Source: Gemmatimonadota bacterium (GTDB lineage: Bacteria > Gemmatimonadota > Gemmatimonadetes > Palauibacterales > Palauibacteraceae). Taken from it: a stretch of 7,595 bases of DNA. The DNA is taken from positions 1 to 7,595 of the forward strand of contig JABDQB010000107.1 of assembly GCA_013042495.1 (NCBI GenBank), given 5' to 3'. The notes under the pieces are model-generated. The model was not told where the DNA came from. It ran no database searches and saw only the letters and a list, made by a program, of their open reading frames with translations. This document shows, one piece after another, positions 1-7,595 of the stretch (position 1 is its first letter; every line of letters begins with the position of its first letter). A program made the translations under genes and the position numbers.

Positions 1-61
1 GGCACTCGGACTCAGCGTCACGCTGGGCAGCGACGACGACGATTCGATCTTCGGCGGATGA
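1..61 (+). CDS. rpoB: RNA polymerase beta subunit, C-terminal end only (partial)
   Basis: The window opens inside a frame (first full codon at base 2) that encodes 19 residues, ALGLSVTLGSDDDDSIFGG, and stops at TGA 59-61. RpoB proteins typically end with a short segment of the type L-x-L-x-V-x-L followed by a variable tail, and the A-L-G-L-S-V-T-L stretch fits. The position, 31 bases upstream of an unmistakable rpoC on the same strand, is the strongest argument, because rpoB-rpoC adjacency is nearly universal in bacteria. The tail has four consecutive aspartates and then a hydrophobic/glycine end; this part of RpoB is variable and carries no known catalytic residue. Only the tail is visible, so nothing can be said about the rifampicin region or the rest of the protein. 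Confidence 0.85.
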   Translation, partial: ALGLSVTLGSDDDDSIFGG

Positions 62-92
62 AGATTCTCAAGCGACAGAGGGGTCAGACAGG

Positions 93-4313
<4,221 letters not shown>

Positions 4314-4320
4314 CGGCCCG

Positions 4321-4346
4321 CCGGCGAGCGTTGCTGAACCCGCCGG
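4321..4346 (+). repeat. Inverted repeat just after rpoC
   Basis: CCGGCG at 4321-4326 is the exact reverse complement of CGCCGG at 4341-4346, with a 14-base loop. It begins eight bases after the rpoC stop. There is no T-tract and the stem is only 6 bp, so it is a weak candidate for an mRNA 3'-end structure. Its right arm could instead pair with CCGG at 4351-4354. Confidence 0.3.
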
Positions 4347-4351
4347 AAAGC

Positions 4352-4383
4352 CGGTTCCGGGGCCCTTTGCGGCCCCGGAACCG
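4352..4383 (+). terminator. Perfect 13-bp hairpin downstream of rpoC, lacking a T-tract
   Basis: CGGTTCCGGGGCC (4352-4364) and GGCCCCGGAACCG (4371-4383) are exact reverse complements separated by the 6-base loop CTTTGC. The stem is 13 bp and mostly G-C, far stronger than its neighbours, and sits 39 bases after the rpoC stop. A normal intrinsic terminator would be followed by a run of T; here the next bases are ACCTTGACA, so termination by the standard mechanism is doubtful. It may instead stabilise the 3' end of the rpoBC message, act as a processing site, or be a terminator of a lineage that does not need the U-tract. A TTGACA sequence begins four bases past the stem. Confidence 0.6.
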
Positions 4384-4386
4384 ACC

Positions 4387-4417
4387 TTGACAAGGCCAAT
4401 CAGCACACCTACCTTTC
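4387..4417 (+). promoter_or_regulatory. Possible promoter for the rpsL-rpsG-fusA operon
   Basis: A perfect -35 hexamer TTGACA (4387-4392) is followed after exactly 17 bases by TACCTT (4410-4415), a poor sigma-70 -10 match (three of six). The same bases also read as TTG, 20 bases, then TACCTTTC. The vegetative promoter described for Bacteroidetes is TTG spaced about 19-21 bases from TAnnTTTG, so this matches all but the last base. Either reading would start transcription near 4422-4424, giving an rpsL leader of about 140 bases. The placement between two operons is what one would expect. There is no experimental support, and which sigma consensus applies depends on the host, which is uncertain. 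Confidence 0.45.
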
Positions 4418-4422
4418 TCAGT

Positions 4423-4449
4423 CTATCGACCAATAGGTCGGTGGTTTTT
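4423..4449 (+). terminator. Intrinsic-terminator-like hairpin with T5 tract
   Basis: CTATCGACC (4423-4431) pairs with GGTCGGTGG (4436-4444) around the tetraloop AATA, giving nine pairs of which two are G-U. The stem is followed at once by TTTTT (4445-4449). This is the standard layout of a factor-independent terminator, although the stem is of moderate strength and the T run is short. It could end read-through transcripts from rpoBC. Because it also lies at or just after the start predicted for the 4387-4417 promoter, it could instead be a 5'-terminal stem-loop or an attenuator of the str operon message. Confidence 0.55.
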
Positions 4450-4451
4450 CG

Positions 4452-4474
4452 GCGGGGGCGAGAGTCGCCTCCGC
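4452..4474 (+). repeat. Strong 10-bp hairpin in the rpsL leader
   Basis: GCGGGGGCGA (4452-4461) pairs with TCGCCTCCGC (4465-4474) around the 3-base loop GAG, with a single G-U pair. It starts two bases after the T-tract of the preceding terminator-like hairpin and would be the second structure in an rpsL leader RNA. No T-tract follows (GCACTTTGAA), so it is probably not a terminator. It may be a leader structure that controls stability or regulator binding. I do not recognise it as a known ribosomal-protein leader family. Confidence 0.45.
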
Positions 4475-4481
4475 GCACTTT

Positions 4482-4529
4482 GAACCGCTGCTTCGAGTGT
4501 CGCGTTGCACGGCACCGGGGGAGCGGTTT
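4482..4529 (+). repeat. Long-range inverted repeat in the rpsL leader
   Basis: GAACCGCT (4482-4489) can pair with AGCGGTTT (4522-4529) through seven Watson-Crick pairs and one G-U, enclosing 32 bases. Inside, GTGT (4497-4500) can pair weakly with GCAC (4507-4510). If formed, this would close a third leader domain ending 36 bases before the rpsL start. An 8-bp match over this distance in GC-rich DNA could be chance, so confidence is low. Confidence 0.25.
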
Positions 4530-4565
4530 CTGTCGCTACCGAGTTACAGGGAGAGCGGCTGGGGT

Positions 4566-4931
4566 ATGCCCACGATCAATCAGCTGGTGCGCAAAGGGCG
4601 TCAGGACGTGGAAAAGAAGCGGAAGGCGCCTGCACTCGAGGCCAGTCCGCAGAAACGTGGCGTCTGCACACGCGTGTACACGACGACTCCGAAGAAGCCG
4701 AATTCGGCGCTTCGAAAGGTCGCGCGTGTCCGCCTGACCAACGGATACGAGGTCACGGCCTACATTCCCGGCGAAGGACACAACCTGCAGGAACACAGCA
4801 TCGTGCTGATCCGCGGGGGCCGGATAAAGGATCTGCCGGGCGTACGATATCACATCATCCGGGGGACTCTGGACGCGTCGGGCGTGTCCGACAGGCGACA
4901 GGGCCGTTCGAAGTACGGCTCCAAGCGTTGA
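4566..4931 (+). CDS. rpsL: 30S ribosomal protein S12
   Basis: The product is S12, 121 residues, a small-subunit protein whose loops reach the decoding centre and monitor codon-anticodon fit. The sequence begins MPTINQLVRKG and carries the family core: Q-K-R-G-V-C-T-R-V-Y at 29-38, T-T-T-P-K-K-P-N-S-A at 39-48, G-E-G-H-N-L-Q-E-H at 69-77, and R-I-K-D-L-P-G-V-R-Y-H at 86-96. K43 and K88, where substitutions give streptomycin resistance in E. coli, are wild type; D89, the residue methylthiolated by RimO in some bacteria, is present. The frame is open upstream to 4497, but the family N-terminus fixes the start at 4566. AGGGAG at 4548-4553 is the ribosome binding site, 12 bases away, slightly long. 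This is the first gene of the str operon; the 252-base spacer after rpoC suggests its own promoter. Confidence 0.98.
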   Translation: MPTINQLVRKGRQDVEKKRKAPALEASPQKRGVCTRVYTTTPKKPNSALRKVARVRLTNGYEVTAYIPGEGHNLQEHSIVLIRGGRIKDLPGVRYHIIRGTLDASGVSDRRQGRSKYGSKR

Positions 4932-4948
4932 CACAGTAAGGGGAACCA

Positions 4949-4965
4949 TGCGCCGGATGGGCGCA
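4949..4965 (+). repeat. Short hairpin in the rpsL-rpsG spacer
   Basis: TGCGCC (4949-4954) pairs perfectly with GGCGCA (4960-4965) around the loop GGATG, 17 bases after the rpsL stop. It has no T-tract. By itself it is a small structure that could be chance; its interest is that it shares a 125-base spacer with the stronger hairpin at 5007-5034. In E. coli the same spacer folds into the site where S7 represses the operon. Confidence 0.3.
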
Positions 4966-5006
4966 CAGGCCCCGATTGTACGACACTCGAGAGAAGCACT
5001 GGGATC

Positions 5007-5041
5007 GACCCGGCCTTCACGTCTCGGCCGGGTTTCCGTTT
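5007..5041 (+). promoter_or_regulatory. GC-rich hairpin directly upstream of the rpsG start
   Basis: ACCCGGCC (5008-5015) pairs exactly with GGCCGGGT (5026-5033), extendable by one G-U pair (5007/5034), with the loop TTCACGTCTC. A broken T-rich run (TTTCCGTTT, 5033-5041) follows, and the rpsG ribosome binding site starts at 5043. The shape is like a weak terminator or attenuator, but a translational-control element is just as possible: in E. coli S7 binds the rpsL-rpsG spacer to repress its own synthesis. I cannot match it base by base to that site, so S7 binding is inference from position alone. Confidence 0.45.
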
Positions 5042-5056
5042 CAAGGGAAGAGTTAC

Positions 5057-5527
5057 ATGTCACGCAGGCAGAAGGCGGTTCCGAGAGAGACACCCCCCGA
5101 CGCTAAGTACGGGAGCCAGGAGGTCACTCGGTTCGTCAACGTCCTCATGCTGGACGGAAAGAAGTCGACGGCGGAGCAGATCTTCTATGATGCGATGCAG
5201 AAGATCGAGGAGAAGACCGGACAGCCCGGTCTGAACGTCTTCCGGCAGGCTCTGACCAACGCGAAGCCGGTCCTGGAAGTGCGCAGCCGTCGTGTCGGCG
5301 GTGCGACCTACCAGGTGCCGATGGAGGTGCGTCCGAGCCGCCGCGATTCACTGGCCCGGCGCTGGCTGGTCTCGTTCGCCCGCGGCCGCTCCGGAAAGAC
5401 GATGTCCGATCGCCTGGCCGCCGAGTTTCTGGACGCGGCCCGCGGAGATGGTGGCGCCGTCCGGAAGAAGGACGACGTACATCGCATGGCGGAGGCCAAC
5501 AAGGCCTTTGCGCACTACCGCTGGTAA
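5057..5527 (+). CDS. rpsG: 30S ribosomal protein S7
   Basis: The product is S7, 156 residues, a primary binder of the 3' major domain of 16S rRNA that nucleates assembly of the 30S head and lies near the E-site tRNA and mRNA exit. Seen directly: F-V-N-V-L-M-L-D-G-K-K-S-T-A-E at 26-40, the beta-ribbon S-R-R-V-G-G-A-T-Y-Q-V-P at 77-88 with M-E-V-R-P following, and the highly conserved C-terminus V-H-R-M-A-E-A-N-K-A-F-A-H-Y-R-W ending at 156. The frame is open upstream to 4976, but family alignment and AAGGGAAG at 5043-5050, six bases before the ATG, fix the start at 5057. The 125-base gap from rpsL is long for this operon and holds hairpins. Known S7 proteins can act as the operon's autoregulator. 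Confidence 0.98.
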   Translation: MSRRQKAVPRETPPDAKYGSQEVTRFVNVLMLDGKKSTAEQIFYDAMQKIEEKTGQPGLNVFRQALTNAKPVLEVRSRRVGGATYQVPMEVRPSRRDSLARRWLVSFARGRSGKTMSDRLAAEFLDAARGDGGAVRKKDDVHRMAEANKAFAHYRW

Positions 5528-5563
5528 CCGCGATCCAAGCGGTATCGGCCGGCGAGGTGGTTG

Positions 5564-5590
5564 ATGAGAACGGGGAAGGTTTCGAAATAG
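5564..5590 (+). CDS. Possible 8-codon leader ORF abutting fusA
   Basis: ATG at 5564 opens a frame encoding MRTGKVSK that stops at TAG 5588-5590; the next base is the A of the fusA ATG. A GAGGTG (5554-5559) lies four bases upstream, a fair ribosome binding site of its own, while the fusA binding site GGGGAAGG (5572-5579) lies inside the small frame. The layout would suit translational coupling or ribosome delivery to fusA, but a frame this short can easily be chance, and the peptide itself resembles nothing I know. Confidence 0.25.
   Translation: MRTGKVSK

Positions 5591-7595
<2,005 letters not shown>

Noticed and set aside
4497..4565. Upstream extension of rpsL by 23 codons
   Set aside because: S12 proteins start at M-P-T-I-N-Q-L or its equivalent; the ATG at 4566 gives the family N-terminus and has a ribosome binding site at 4548-4553.
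4928..4933. TTGACA at the rpsL stop codon as a second promoter for rpsG-fusA
   Set aside because: No plausible -10 element lies at 16-18 bases, nor a TAnnTTTG element at 19-21 bases downstream; it is probably chance overlap with the stop codon.
4976..5056. Upstream extension of rpsG by 27 codons
   Set aside because: S7 starts with M-S/P-R-R; the ATG at 5057 gives a 156-residue protein and has a strong ribosome binding site six bases upstream. The extension would run through the hairpin.

Overview
This 7.6 kb stretch of GC-rich bacterial chromosome holds core transcription and translation genes, all on the + strand: the last codons of rpoB, a complete rpoC, complete rpsL and rpsG, and most of fusA, which is cut by the right edge. 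This is the classic rpoBC-str junction (rpoB-rpoC-rpsL-rpsG-fusA). All four large reading frames look intact, with family-typical lengths and complete catalytic or binding motifs. There is no mobile element, tRNA, rRNA, CRISPR array or accessory cassette, and I see no sign of horizontal transfer.

Organism: RpoC carries a large insertion in the trigger loop, as seen in Proteobacteria, the Bacteroidetes/Chlorobi side of the tree and other Gram-negative lineages. The RpoC and S12 sequences remind me most of Gemmatimonadota or a related FCB-side phylum. That is recall of family resemblance, not a search, and I hold it only moderately. Codon use is strongly GC-biased: in the aligned antisense frame, only one stop-generating sense codon (a TCA) is evident in the 1,406-codon rpoC.

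Layout: 1-61, end of rpoB; 62-92, short spacer with the rpoC ribosome binding site; 93-4313, rpoC; 4314-4565, a 252-base spacer unusually dense in inverted repeats, with a possible rpsL promoter and an intrinsic-terminator-like hairpin; 4566-4931, rpsL; 4932-5056, spacer with a GC-rich hairpin just before rpsG; 5057-5527, rpsG; 5528-5590, spacer with an 8-codon reading frame whose stop touches the fusA start; 5591-7595, fusA, truncated at the edge.

How the genes work together: rpoB and rpoC encode the two large subunits of RNA polymerase. rpsL (S12) and rpsG (S7) encode small-subunit proteins at the decoding centre and at the tRNA/mRNA exit side of the head. fusA encodes EF-G, the translocase that works on the same ribosome. 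The only parts not routine are the intergenic regulatory structures. I did not find a new biological system here; the findings below are modest and concern gene regulation and domain architecture.
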